Origin: Streptomyces sp. MA5143a | GTDB taxonomy: Bacteria > Actinomycetota > Actinomycetes > Streptomycetales > Streptomycetaceae | Assembly (NCBI RefSeq): GCF_900290235.1 | Contig: NZ_OLMK01000078.1 | Location: forward strand, 1 to 35,213 | Direction: 5' to 3' | Length of the DNA: 35,213 nt | Part shown: piece after piece, positions 14,533-22,842 of the stretch | Position numbering within the stretch: position 1 is the first letter of the stretch | Layout of the letters: every line of letters begins with the position of its first letter | Made by a program: the position numbers and the translations under genes | Notes under the pieces: model-generated | Database searches by the model: none | What the model was told of the DNA's origin: nothing | Seen by the model: only the letters and a program-made list of their open reading frames with translations

Positions 14533-16101
14533 CTACAGGGCCTGCGGGAAGGTGAAGAAGCGGTTCGGGTCGTACTTCTTCTTCAGGGTGGCCAGCCGGC
14601 CGGCCGCGTCCCCGTAGTACGCCTTCCTCCAGTCCGTGAGGGTGGGGTCGGTGTAGTTCTGGTAGGCGGCGCCGGAGGCGTGGCGGGCCATCGACTTGTG
14701 GGCGCCGTCCAGCCAGGACTGGGCGGCCGTGCCGGAGGTGCCGGGCTTCCAGGAGACGAGGTACTGGGCCAGCATCCGCGAGCGGCGGTGGACGAAGGCC
14801 GTCGCCGTCGGCGAGACCCGGTTCACCTGCCCGCCGAGCGCGGTGAGGGCGATGCTGCCCGCGCCGCCCTTCACACCGGTGATCCGGGTCAACAGGGTCT
14901 GGATGCCCGCCGAGGAGATCGAGCGGTCGAAGAAGTCGGAGCGGGCGGCGTACGTCTCACGCCCCAGCCTGCCCTTCGGCGAGCGGCCGGGCGTCGTGCC
15001 GGGCAGATGGCACTGGGCGTCCTCGGCGAAGGACCCGCAGCCCGCGTAGCCCTCCATGGCGTCCTCGTACGTACGGCGCTTGAGGGAGACGCTGCGGGCC
15101 GGGGCACCCACCCGGTCGGCGAGCCGGTCGACGGCGTTCTGGAGCTCGCCGTAGGTGCCGAGGGAGAAGGCGGCGACGGAGACGGTCGGGGTGCCGCCGG
15201 CCGACTTCGCGATGTGGCAGGACGACCAGATCTCGTCGGCCTGGGTGGGCCCCCACTCCTGCCACGCCTTCAGGACGGCGGCGGCCCTGGACCAGGGCCA
15301 GGTGAGGTACGCGGTGACACCGGGAGGGGCCGCGTGGGTCTTGAAGCGGAGTTCGGTGACCACGCCGAAGTTGCCGTTGCCGGCGCCGCGCAGGGCCCAG
15401 AAGAGGTCCTGGTGGGTGGTGGCGTTCGCCACCAGCTGCTTGCCGTCCGCGGTGATGAGGGTGGCCTGGATGAGGCTGTCGCAGGTCAGGCCGTAGGCGC
15501 GGGACGTCACGCCGTGGCCGCCGCCGAGGGTGAGGCCGGAGACGCCGACGGTGGGGCAGGAGCCGGCGGGGATGGTGACGCCCTTGGCGGCGAGGGCGCG
15601 GTAGACGTCGATGAGCTTCGCGCCGGCGCCGATCACGGCCTCGCCGCCGGAGGCACCGACCTTGTTGAGCTTGGAGACGTCGACTATCAGCCGGCCGTTG
15701 CCGGAGGACCAGCCGGCGTAGGAGTGGCCGCCGTTGCGTATGGCGACCTTGAGGTCGTGGGCCCTGGCGTAGGCGAGGGTGGTGCGGATGTCGTCGGGGT
15801 GGGCGACATAGGCGACCGCGGTGGGCTTCAGGGTGTCGAAGCGGGTGTTGTAGAGCTGGCGGGCCGTCGTCCACGCCTTGTCGCCGGGGCGGACGAGCGG
15901 CCCGTCGAGGTCGCGGGCGAGGGCGGCCCAGTTGACCGCCGTGGGCTTCTTGCCCGCGCCGTGCGCCGTCGTCGTGGTCGTCCGGAGGGAGGCGTTCGTG
16001 GCCGTGGCCGAGGCGTCGGAGCCGCCTCCGGAGCCGCAGGCCGAGGTGGTCAGTGCGGTGAGTGCGGCCGCACCGCCGCCGATGAACGTACGCCGTTCCA
16101 T
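14533..16101 (-). CDS. Tat-exported FAD-linked oxidase, berberine-bridge type
   Basis: 522 aa from the ATG at 16101, which has GGGAGG about 6-11 nt upstream. The open frame extends to 16404, but that part lacks a supported start. The N-terminus has a twin-arginine signal (RRTFIGG) and a Cys at residue 22 in TTSAC, an imperfect lipobox, so it may be a secreted lipoprotein. The FAD-binding domain carries NGGHSYAG, whose His is the histidyl-FAD site. It also carries GSCPTVGVSG, whose Cys matches the second covalent flavin bond of bicovalent BBE enzymes. The C-terminus has the BBE domain ending YDPNRFFTFPQAL. The family oxidises alcohols, sugars or alkaloids using O2. The substrate is unknown. 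It stands alone between a terminator and the pst promoter region. Confidence 0.88.
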   Translation of the reverse strand: MERRTFIGGGAAALTALTTSACGSGGGSDASATATNASLRTTTTTAHGAGKKPTAVNWAALARDLDGPLVRPGDKAWTTARQLYNTRFDTLKPTAVAYVAHPDDIRTTLAYARAHDLKVAIRNGGHSYAGWSSGNGRLIVDVSKLNKVGASGGEAVIGAGAKLIDVYRALAAKGVTIPAGSCPTVGVSGLTLGGGHGVTSRAYGLTCDSLIQATLITADGKQLVANATTHQDLFWALRGAGNGNFGVVTELRFKTHAAPPGVTAYLTWPWSRAAAVLKAWQEWGPTQADEIWSSCHIAKSAGGTPTVSVAAFSLGTYGELQNAVDRLADRVGAPARSVSLKRRTYEDAMEGYAGCGSFAEDAQCHLPGTTPGRSPKGRLGRETYAARSDFFDRSISSAGIQTLLTRITGVKGGAGSIALTALGGQVNRVSPTATAFVHRRSRMLAQYLVSWKPGTSGTAAQSWLDGAHKSMARHASGAAYQNYTDPTLTDWRKAYYGDAAGRLATLKKKYDPNRFFTFPQAL

Positions 16102-16471
16102 GTGCGCCTCCCGGTGCGCCGCGAGTTGGGGTCGTGAGACGAGACGGGGGTTGGTGGGGTTGGGGTTCCCTCCGCCGTCGCGTGCCTTCGGGTGCCCGCC
16201 GGATCGGGGCGCCCATGAGCCCGGGTTCCCGATGTCGTCGCGCGTGTGCGGGTGCTCGGTGGTTTCCCGCGTGGTTCCCCGAGCCGCCGCCCAGTCCGGG
16301 TGGACGTGTCTGGTATGGGTGGAGTTTCCTTTTCTTAAGGATTTCTCCGCCTGTGAATTGCATAGATGCCGGTCGACCCCGCACCGCAGGGTGTCAGTGC
16401 GCATGGGCGTTCGGTCCAGAGGACGGTGGCCGCCGTAAGCATTCCGTTACCTCACCGCACTGTCGGCAGGG
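16102..16471. other. Non-coding region between oxidase and pst promoter
   Basis: No credible gene. It includes an unusually AT-rich patch around 16325-16375 (with CCTTTTCTTAAGG), probably the oxidase promoter on the minus strand. The plus-strand frames here have poor codon bias. Confidence 0.5.
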
Positions 16472-16515
16472 GTTCACTCGCCGTTCACTTCCGTCCATCG
16501 GCGGCTTCACCTGAT
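16472..16515 (+). promoter_or_regulatory. PHO boxes (PhoP binding site) of pstS
   Basis: Two adjacent 11-nt direct repeats, GTTCACTCGCC (16472-16482) and GTTCACTTCCG (16483-16493), match the Streptomyces PHO-box unit GTTCACCCGNC. A degenerate third unit and then CTTCACCTGAT (16505-16515) continue the same 11-nt phase. A possible -10 (TAATTT near 16521) lies just downstream. This is the signature of PhoR-PhoP control: induction when phosphate is scarce. The leader to the pstS start is about 170 nt. Confidence 0.85.
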
Positions 16516-16685
16516 CTGCCTAATTTCGGCCTTACCCGGTGCGGGATGTGGGCCGAGAACGCGGCCCCGCCTCCCGTGACGACAGCAGCCAGAGGGGCAT
16601 CGGTGCGCAAGAGCACTCCTGAGGCTGATACGACGACTTCGCACGCCGCCATGTGGACGGCGGCTCCTGGAAGGAACCCCCGAAA

Positions 16686-17816
16686 GTGAAGCTTCAGCGC
16701 AAGAACCGACTGCGCGCCCTTTCTCTCGGTGCTGTCGCCGTCACCGGCGCCCTGACCCTGACGGCTTGTGGGTCGGACGACACGGGCGGCAACAACGCGG
16801 GTGGCGGCAGCTCGGCGCCGGCCAACAGCAAGATCGACTGCGGCGACGCCAAGGGCCAGCTGCTGGCCGACGGCTCTTCCGCGCAGAAGAACGCCATCGA
16901 CGCCTGGGTCAAGCAGTACACGGCCTCCTGCAAGAGCGTCCAGATCAACTACAAGGGCAGCGGTTCGGGCGCCGGTATCACCGCGTTCACCCAGGGTCAG
17001 GTCGCCTTCGCCGGTTCCGACTCCGCGCTGAAGCCGGAAGAGGTCACCGCCTCCAAGGAGGTCTGCAAGGGTGGTCAGGGCATCGACCTTCCGATGGTCG
17101 GCGGCCCGATCGCGGTCGGCTACAACGTCCCGGGCGTCGACACCCTGGTCCTGGACGCCAAGACCCTCGCCCTGATCTTCGACAGCAAGATCACCAACTG
17201 GAACGACAAGGCCATCAAGGCGCTGAACCCCGACGCCCAGCTGCCCGACCTCAAGATCCAGCCGTACCACCGCTCGGACGAGTCCGGCACCACGGACAAC
17301 TTCACCAAGTACCTGATCGCCGCCGCGCCCGACAACTGGAAGTACGAGGGCGGCAAGGCCTGGCAGGCCAAGGGCGGCCAGTCCGCGCAGGGTTCCTCCG
17401 GTGTCGCGCAGGGCGTGAAGGAGACCAAGGGCGCCATCTCCTACATGGAGCTCTCCTACGCCAAGGACGGCATGAGCACGGTCGACATCAAGACCGGCGC
17501 CCCCGAGCCGGTCAAGGCGACCGTCGAGAACGCCACCAAGGCCATCTCCGAGGCCCAGGTCGTGGGCACCGGCAAGGACCTCGCGCTGAAGCTGAACTAC
17601 ACGCCGACCGCCGAGGGCGCCTACCCGATCACCCTCGTCACGTACGAGATCGCCTGTGACAAGGGCAACAAGGCGGACACCCTGCCCGCCACCAAGTCCT
17701 TCCTCACCTACATCGCCTCCGAGGACGGTCAGGGCCTGCTCGCCGACGCCGGCTACGCCCCGATGCCCGAGGAGATCATCACCAAGGTCCGCAGCACCAT
17801 CTCGGGCCTGAGCTGA
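16686..17816 (+). CDS. pstS: Phosphate ABC transporter substrate-binding lipoprotein PstS
   Basis: 376 aa from the GTG at 16686, with GGAAGGA about 10 nt upstream. The signal peptide ends in a lipobox LTLTACGSDD (Cys at about 28), so the protein is anchored to the outer face of the membrane. Phosphate-binding motifs of PstS are visible: GSGSGAGITAF and AFAGSDSALK, with RSDESGTTDNFTKYL further on. It captures inorganic phosphate with high affinity and passes it to PstC/PstA. It is preceded by PHO boxes and followed by a strong stem-loop before pstC, so it is probably made in excess over the permease. The protein is of normal length and all key regions are intact. Confidence 0.97.
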   Translation: MKLQRKNRLRALSLGAVAVTGALTLTACGSDDTGGNNAGGGSSAPANSKIDCGDAKGQLLADGSSAQKNAIDAWVKQYTASCKSVQINYKGSGSGAGITAFTQGQVAFAGSDSALKPEEVTASKEVCKGGQGIDLPMVGGPIAVGYNVPGVDTLVLDAKTLALIFDSKITNWNDKAIKALNPDAQLPDLKIQPYHRSDESGTTDNFTKYLIAAAPDNWKYEGGKAWQAKGGQSAQGSSGVAQGVKETKGAISYMELSYAKDGMSTVDIKTGAPEPVKATVENATKAISEAQVVGTGKDLALKLNYTPTAEGAYPITLVTYEIACDKGNKADTLPATKSFLTYIASEDGQGLLADAGYAPMPEEIITKVRSTISGLS

Positions 17817-17821
17817 CCTGA

Positions 17822-17855
17822 GTGCGGCCCAGCCCCGACCGGGACTGGGCCGCAC
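17822..17855 (+). terminator. Intercistronic stem-loop between pstS and pstC
   Basis: A perfect 11-bp stem (GTGCGGCCCAG and its complement) with a 12-nt loop lies 5 nt after the pstS stop. There is no T-run. It likely acts as a partial terminator or 3' stabiliser that raises pstS mRNA over pstCAB mRNA. Confidence 0.75.
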
Positions 17856-17954
17856 CGTCCGGTGCACCGCCGCCAGGAGCCGTTCCGCCACCGCGGACGG
17901 CTCCGCCCCGAGTCGCCGTCCGCACGACGACGGCTCCGCAGACCGGAGAACCTG

Positions 17955-18962
17955 ATGGACATATCCACGACCAAAGACACGCCACTCCCCTCCACACCGC
18001 CGCCGCCCGCCGCGGAGGAGAAGCGCGCCGCCCGCGGCGCCACCCGCCCCGGCGACCGGATCTTCCTCGGCCTCTCCCGCGGCTCCGGCATCTTCCTGCT
18101 GGTGATCATGGCGGCCATCGCCGTGTTCCTCAGCTACCGCGCCGTGCTCGCGATCGGCAAGGACGAGGGCAACTTCTTCACCACCTTCGAGTGGAACCCC
18201 ACCGGCAACCCGCCGGTCTTCGGCATCGCCGTGCTTGCCTTCGGCACCCTCGTGTCGTCGATCATCGCGATGGCCATCGCGGTCCCGGTCGCCGTCGGTA
18301 TCGCCCTGTTCATCACGCACTACGCCCCCCGCAAGCTGGGCGGCCCCATCGCGTACGTGATCGACCTGCTCGCCGCCGTGCCGTCCATCGTCTACGGCCT
18401 CTGGGGCGCCCTCGTGCTCGTCCCGCAGCTCGACGGCCTCTACGGCTGGCTGAACGACTACCTCGGCTGGACCGGCGTCTTCGAATGGCAGGGCGGCGCG
18501 CCCCGTTCGATGCTCACCGTCGGCATCCTGCTCGCGATCATGATCCTGCCGATCATCACCAACGTGAGCCGCGAGGTCTTCCGCCAGGTCCCGCGGATGC
18601 ACGAGGAGGCCGCGCTGGCCCTCGGCGCCACCCGCTGGGAGGTCATCCGCATGGCCGTCCTGCCCTTCGGGCGCTCCGGTGTCATCTCCGCCTCGATGCT
18701 CGGCCTCGGCCGCGCCCTCGGCGAGACGATGGCCGTCGCGATGGTCCTGTCCTCCAGCTTCGAGATCAACCTCAGCCTGCTCGACCCGGGCGGCGGCACC
18801 TTCGCCCAGAACATCGCCAGCAAGTTCAGCGAGGCCACCGAGATGGGCCGGGACGCGCTCATCGCCTCCGGTCTGGTCCTGTTCGTCATCACCCTGCTGG
18901 TCAACGGCGCGGCCCGCCTGATCATCGCCCGCCGCAAGGAGTTCTCGGGGGCCAACGCATGA
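17955..18962 (+). CDS. pstC: Phosphate ABC transporter permease PstC
   Basis: 335 aa from the ATG at 17955, preceded by GGAGAA. A Pro-rich cytoplasmic N-terminus leads into about six membrane helices. The EAA loop, which contacts the ATPase, reads EEAALALGATRWEVIRMAVLP. PstC and PstA form the channel of the high-affinity phosphate importer. The gene is separated from pstS by the stem-loop at 17822-17855. It overlaps pstA by 4 bp (ATGA), so translation is coupled. Confidence 0.96.
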   Translation: MDISTTKDTPLPSTPPPPAAEEKRAARGATRPGDRIFLGLSRGSGIFLLVIMAAIAVFLSYRAVLAIGKDEGNFFTTFEWNPTGNPPVFGIAVLAFGTLVSSIIAMAIAVPVAVGIALFITHYAPRKLGGPIAYVIDLLAAVPSIVYGLWGALVLVPQLDGLYGWLNDYLGWTGVFEWQGGAPRSMLTVGILLAIMILPIITNVSREVFRQVPRMHEEAALALGATRWEVIRMAVLPFGRSGVISASMLGLGRALGETMAVAMVLSSSFEINLSLLDPGGGTFAQNIASKFSEATEMGRDALIASGLVLFVITLLVNGAARLIIARRKEFSGANA

Positions 18963-20023
18963 GCAACGCAACTCTCTCCGACAAGCGCCCCAGCACCCTG
19001 CGCGCCGCGTCCCTGCCCAAGTGGTTCTCCTGGGCGGTCGCCGCCACCTCCGTCGCCCTCGGCCTCGGCATCTCCGCCGCCCTGGGCCTGGAGAGCTCCA
19101 TCCAGTGGGCCCTGATCGCGGGCGTCCTCTTCGTCGCCGGGACGTTCGGCATCGCCGCCCGCGTCGAGGGCAAGCGACAGGCCAAGGACCGGGTCGCGAC
19201 CAGCGTCGTCTGGGTCGCGTTCCTCCTCGCCGTCGCCCCGCTGGCCTCCCTCGTCTGGGAGACCGTCAGCCGCGGTGTGAAGGTCCTCGACACCTACTTC
19301 CTCACGCACTCGATGGGCGTGGTCGCCGACACCGAGCCCGGCGGCGGCATCTACCACGCCATCCTCGGCACCCTGGAGCAGGTCGGCCTCGCCACCCTGA
19401 TCTCCGTGCCGATCGGTGTGCTGACCGCGATCTACCTGGTCGAGTACGGCCGCGGCAAGCTCGCCAAGGCCGTCACCTTCTTCGTCGACGTCATGACGGG
19501 TGTCCCGTCGATTGTCGCGGGCCTGTTCATCCTCAGTACCTGGATCCTGATCCTGGACATGGGCCCCTCCGGCTTCGCCGGCGCGATGGCGCTGACCATC
19601 CTGATGCTGCCGGTCGTCGTCCGCTCCACCGAGGAGATGCTCAAGCTCGTCCCGAACGAGCTGCGCGAGGCCTCGCTGGCGCTGGGCGTGCCGAAGTGGC
19701 GCACGATCCTCAAGGTGGTGCTCCCGACCGCGATCGGCGGCATCACGACCGGTGTGATGCTCGCGGTCGCCCGTATCGCCGGTGAGACCGCCCCGGTCCT
19801 GCTGCTGGTGTGGGGGTCGAACTTCATCAACGCGAACCCCTTCTCCGACCCGCAGGCGTCGCTGCCGATGTACATCTACCTCCAGTACGCCAACAGCGGC
19901 GGCTCCGGAGCGGCGTACGACCGTGCGTGGGCGGCGGCCCTGACGCTCATCGCCTTCATCATGATCCTGAACCTGGCGGCCCGCGGCATCGCCCGCTGGA
20001 AGGCCCCGAAGTCCGGTCGCTGA
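18959..20023 (+). CDS. pstA: Phosphate ABC transporter permease PstA
   Basis: 354 aa, starting within the pstC stop. The N-terminal third has two or three extra hydrophobic segments (WFSWAVAATSVALGLGI and following). The conserved core follows, with the EAA loop REASLALGVPKWRTILKVVLP and the motif VARIAGETAPVLLL. The extended N-terminus is typical of actinobacterial PstA. It pairs with PstC in the membrane channel. Gap to pstB is 70 bp and includes 11-nt direct repeats. Confidence 0.96.
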   Translation: MSNATLSDKRPSTLRAASLPKWFSWAVAATSVALGLGISAALGLESSIQWALIAGVLFVAGTFGIAARVEGKRQAKDRVATSVVWVAFLLAVAPLASLVWETVSRGVKVLDTYFLTHSMGVVADTEPGGGIYHAILGTLEQVGLATLISVPIGVLTAIYLVEYGRGKLAKAVTFFVDVMTGVPSIVAGLFILSTWILILDMGPSGFAGAMALTILMLPVVVRSTEEMLKLVPNELREASLALGVPKWRTILKVVLPTAIGGITTGVMLAVARIAGETAPVLLLVWGSNFINANPFSDPQASLPMYIYLQYANSGGSGAAYDRAWAAALTLIAFIMILNLAARGIARWKAPKSGR

Positions 20024-20050
20024 CGCGGCCACACAGCGACCAGATCCCCA

Positions 20051-20083
20051 GCGAATTCCCCGCGAATTCCTCGCGAAAGAAGC
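20051..20083 (+). repeat. Three 11-nt tandem units before pstB
   Basis: GCGAATTCCCC (20051-20061) and GCGAATTCCTC (20062-20072) are near-identical, and GCGAAAGAAGC (20073-20083) keeps the first five bases. The last unit contains the pstB ribosome binding region. The 11-nt period equals that of PHO boxes, but the sequence does not match GTTCACC. It could be a regulator site or a leader structure. Confidence 0.4.
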
Positions 20084-20093
20084 AGTGATTCAC

Positions 20094-20870
20094 ATGGCCA
20101 AGCGAATCGACGTCAGCGGCCTCAACGCCTATTACGGTTCCTTCCGGGCCATCGAGGACATCTCGATGACCGTCGAGCCCCGCACCGTGACGGCCTTCAT
20201 CGGCCCCTCCGGCTGCGGCAAGTCCACCTTCCTGCGCACCCTGAACCGGATGCACGAGGTCACGCCGGGTGGCCGCGTCGAGGGCAAGGTCATGCTCGAC
20301 GACGAGGACCTGTACGGCGCCGGGGTCGACCCGGTGTCGGTGCGGCGTGAGGTCGGCATGGTCTTCCAGCGCCCCAACCCGTTCCCGACGATGTCGATCT
20401 ACGACAACGTGGCGGCCGGCTTGAAGCTCGTCGGCAGCAAGAAGAAGTCCGAGATGGACGACGTCGTCGAGAAGTCCCTCAAGGGCGCCAACCTCTGGAA
20501 CGAAGTCAAGGACCGTCTCAACAAGCCGGGCTCCGGCCTCTCCGGCGGTCAGCAGCAGCGGCTCTGCATCGCCCGGGCGATCGCGGTCGAGCCGAACGTG
20601 CTGCTCATGGACGAGCCCTGCTCGGCCCTGGACCCGATCTCCACGCTCGCCATCGAGGACCTCATCGGTGAGCTGAAGGAACGGTTCACGATCGTCATCG
20701 TGACGCACAACATGCAGCAGGCGGCGCGTGTCTCGGACCGTACGGCGTTCTTCAACCTGGCGGCCGTCGGGCAGCCGGGCAAGCTGATCGAGATCGACGA
20801 CACCGAGCGGATCTTCTCCAACCCGTCCGTGCAGGCCACGGAGGACTACATCTCCGGCCGCTTCGGCTAG
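20094..20870 (+). CDS. pstB: Phosphate ABC transporter ATP-binding protein PstB
   Basis: 258 aa from the ATG at 20094. A GTG at 20085 is in frame but sits only 2 nt from the AAAGAAG ribosome binding site. Walker A is GPSGCGKST (residues 37-45), the ABC signature is LSGGQQQRL and Walker B is VLLMDEP, followed by CSALDP and the switch His in IVTHNMQQAARVSD. PstB dimers hydrolyse ATP at the cytoplasmic face to drive phosphate import. It is the last gene of the pst operon and is followed by a strong terminator shared with the convergent pit gene. Confidence 0.97.
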   Translation: MAKRIDVSGLNAYYGSFRAIEDISMTVEPRTVTAFIGPSGCGKSTFLRTLNRMHEVTPGGRVEGKVMLDDEDLYGAGVDPVSVRREVGMVFQRPNPFPTMSIYDNVAAGLKLVGSKKKSEMDDVVEKSLKGANLWNEVKDRLNKPGSGLSGGQQQRLCIARAIAVEPNVLLMDEPCSALDPISTLAIEDLIGELKERFTIVIVTHNMQQAARVSDRTAFFNLAAVGQPGKLIEIDDTERIFSNPSVQATEDYISGRFG

Positions 20871-20927
20871 GCCGACGCCTCGGCCGGAGGGAGCCGCGGT
20901 CGCGGTTTCCGTCCGGCCTCAAGAACC

Positions 20928-20961
20928 CCTCGTGGTGCTGCATGGCGGTGCCGCCACGAGG
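20928..20961. terminator. Weak hairpin after pstB
   Basis: CCTCGTGG (20928-20935) pairs with CCACGAGG (20954-20961) around an 18-nt loop, just ahead of the stronger terminator. Confidence 0.4.
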
Positions 20962-20969
20962 TAGGTAAA

Positions 20970-21002
20970 GGGCCCGTCCCCCGGCTCCCGGGGGACGGGC
21001 CC
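20970..21002. terminator. Strong bidirectional terminator between pstB and pit
   Basis: A perfect 15-bp GC stem with a 3-nt loop (GGGCCCGTCCCCCGG, CTC, complement). CGCGCCCTTTTCC follows on the plus strand. It separates the convergent high- and low-affinity phosphate transport units. Confidence 0.9.
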
Positions 21003-21027
21003 GCGCCCTTTTCCGACGGTGTTCCCG

Positions 21028-22026
21028 TCAGAGGAACGCCAGGTTCACTATCCAGAAACTGGCCGCGGCGACGATGGCGGCCGCCGGCATGGTGATGAAC
21101 CAGCCGAGGACGATGTTCTTGGCGACGCCCCAGCGGACCGCGTTCACCCGCTTGGTGGCGCCGACACCCATGATCGCCGAGGTGATGATGTGGGTCGTCG
21201 AGATGGGGGCCTTGAAGATGAAGGCCGTGATGAACATGATCGACGCGCCGGTGGTCTCGGCGGCGAAGCCCTGCGGCGGGTCGAGTTCGATGATCTTCCG
21301 GCCCAGGGTGCGCATGATGCGCCAGCCGCCCGCGTACGTGCCGAGGGACAGCATGACGGCGCAGACGATCTTCACCCAGATCGGGATCGGGTCGCCGTAG
21401 TCCTCGACGTCCGCGATGACCAGGGCCATCACCACGATGCCCATCGTCTTCTGGGCGTCCTGGAGACCGTGGCCGAGGGCCATGCCGGCCGCCGACACGG
21501 TCTGCGCGATACGGAAGCCGTGCTTGGCCTTGTGCGGGTTGGCCCGGCGGAAGATCCACATGATCGCCGCCATCACCAGGTAGCCGACGACCAGGCCGAC
21601 CACCGGGGAGACGAACATGGGGATGACGACCTTCTCCAGGACGCCGGACCAGTAGACCGTCGTGCCGCCCGCGAGGGCCGCGCCCACCATGCCGCCGAAC
21701 AGCGCATGGCTGGAGGAGGAGGGCAGGCCGAAGTACCAGGTGACGAGGTTCCAGGTGATCGCGCCGACGAGGGCGGCGAAGAGGATGCCCATCCCCTTCG
21801 AGCCCTCCGGCGTGGAGATCAGCCCCTCGCTGACGGTCTTGGCGACCCCGCTGCCCAGGAAGGCGCCCACGAGGTTCATGACCGCGGCCATGGCGAGGGC
21901 CGCGCGCGGGGTGAGCGCCCGGGTCGAGACCGAGGTCGCGATCGCGTTCGCGGAGTCGTGGAAGCCGTTGGTGTACGTGAAGAAGAGCGCGACCCCGATG
22001 GTCACGACCAGAGCGAAGGTGTCCAT
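21028..22026 (-). CDS. pit: Low-affinity inorganic phosphate transporter (Pit family)
   Basis: 332 aa from the ATG at 22026. About nine to ten membrane helices. The duplicated Pit/PiT signature is clear: TYTNGFHDSANAIATSV near the N-terminus and GHGLQDAQKTMGIVVMAL later, with LPSSSSHALFGG and PISTTHIITSAIMGVG as the paired inner motifs. Pit proteins import metal-phosphate using the proton gradient when phosphate is plentiful. It is downstream of the PhoU-like gene with 7 bp between them and no strong ribosome binding site of its own, so translation is probably coupled. It converges on pstB. Confidence 0.95.
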   Translation of the reverse strand: MDTFALVVTIGVALFFTYTNGFHDSANAIATSVSTRALTPRAALAMAAVMNLVGAFLGSGVAKTVSEGLISTPEGSKGMGILFAALVGAITWNLVTWYFGLPSSSSHALFGGMVGAALAGGTTVYWSGVLEKVVIPMFVSPVVGLVVGYLVMAAIMWIFRRANPHKAKHGFRIAQTVSAAGMALGHGLQDAQKTMGIVVMALVIADVEDYGDPIPIWVKIVCAVMLSLGTYAGGWRIMRTLGRKIIELDPPQGFAAETTGASIMFITAFIFKAPISTTHIITSAIMGVGATKRVNAVRWGVAKNIVLGWFITMPAAAIVAAASFWIVNLAFL

Positions 22027-22033
22027 GTAGGGC

Positions 22034-22654
22034 TCAGGACTCCTTGACCGCGATGGTCTCCACCGTGTTCGCCACGTGCTCGAAGGCGTCCGCCGCCTCC
22101 TCCAGCACATCCACGATCTGCTTGAGCTTCAGGACCTCGATGGCGTCGTACTTGCCGCTGAAGAGATGGGCGAGCAGCTTGCGGTGGATCTGGTCCGCCT
22201 GGTTCTCCAGCCGGTTCACCTCGATCCAGTACTCGGTGAGGTTGTCCATGGTGCGGAGGTTGGGCATCGCCTCGGCCGTCAGTTCGGCCGCGCGTGCCAG
22301 GACCTCGATCTGCTGCTCGACGCCCTTCGGGAGGTCCTCGACGCTGTAGAGGACGACCAGGTCGACGGCCTCCTCCATGAAGTCCATGATGTCGTCGAGG
22401 GACGACGCGAGGGAGTAGATGTCCTCGCGGTCGAACGGCGTGATGAACGAGGAGTTCAGCTGGTGGAAGATCGCATGGGTGGCGTCGTCACCGGCGTGCT
22501 CGGCTGCCCGCATGCGCTCCGCGATCTCGGCCCGGGCAGACGTGTCCGCCCCGAGCAGTTCCATGAGGAGCTTCGAGCCCGTGACGATGTTGTCCGCGGA
22601 GGCGGCGAACATGTCGTAGAAGCTCGTCTCCCTGGGGGTCAGACGAAAGCGCAC
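22034..22654 (-). CDS. PhoU-like/DUF47 Pit accessory protein
   Basis: A 206-aa all-helical protein starting with GTG; GAGGA is about 8 nt upstream. It is of DUF47 type: RLTPRETSFYDMFAASADN at the start, then FITPFDREDIYSLASSLDDI with the metal-binding acidic cluster, and EVLKLKQIVDVLEEAADAFEHVAN near the end. Members pair with Pit transporters and are thought to gate them from the cytoplasm. It is the promoter-proximal gene of the two-gene unit with pit. A TGATGC/GCATCA inverted repeat at about 22689-22705 and a TAGCAT element on the minus strand mark the likely promoter. Confidence 0.92.
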   Translation of the reverse strand: MRFRLTPRETSFYDMFAASADNIVTGSKLLMELLGADTSARAEIAERMRAAEHAGDDATHAIFHQLNSSFITPFDREDIYSLASSLDDIMDFMEEAVDLVVLYSVEDLPKGVEQQIEVLARAAELTAEAMPNLRTMDNLTEYWIEVNRLENQADQIHRKLLAHLFSGKYDAIEVLKLKQIVDVLEEAADAFEHVANTVETIAVKES

Positions 22655-22807
22655 AAGGGGTCCTCGGGGTGCATCGGTTTCGGTCAGGCTGATGCTAAGT
22701 GCATCATCCGGCCACGGCTAATGGGCCGTCCCCCAGTGTCGCCCATCAGGCAACGGCGTCGACAGGGGGGCTGCCCGGAGGCCGTATACCCGCCAAAGTT
22801 CGATACG

Positions 22808-22828
22808 ATATACCCAGTAGGGGTATAT
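22808..22828. promoter_or_regulatory. CsoR operator
   Basis: ATATACCC (22808-22815) and GGGTATAT (22821-22828) form a perfect 8-bp inverted repeat around AGTAG. This is the TACCC-GGGTA type of site bound by copper-sensing CsoR. It lies directly before the csoR ribosome binding site, so csoR should repress itself and be released by Cu(I). A further half site, GTATACCC, is at 22784-22791. Confidence 0.85.
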
Positions 22829-22842
22829 GTCTGGAGGACGCG

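Noticed and set aside
16485..18971. 828-codon minus-strand frame across pstS and pstC
   Set aside because: It covers recognised plus-strand genes with perfect family motifs; its own product is Gly/Asp/Arg-rich filler.
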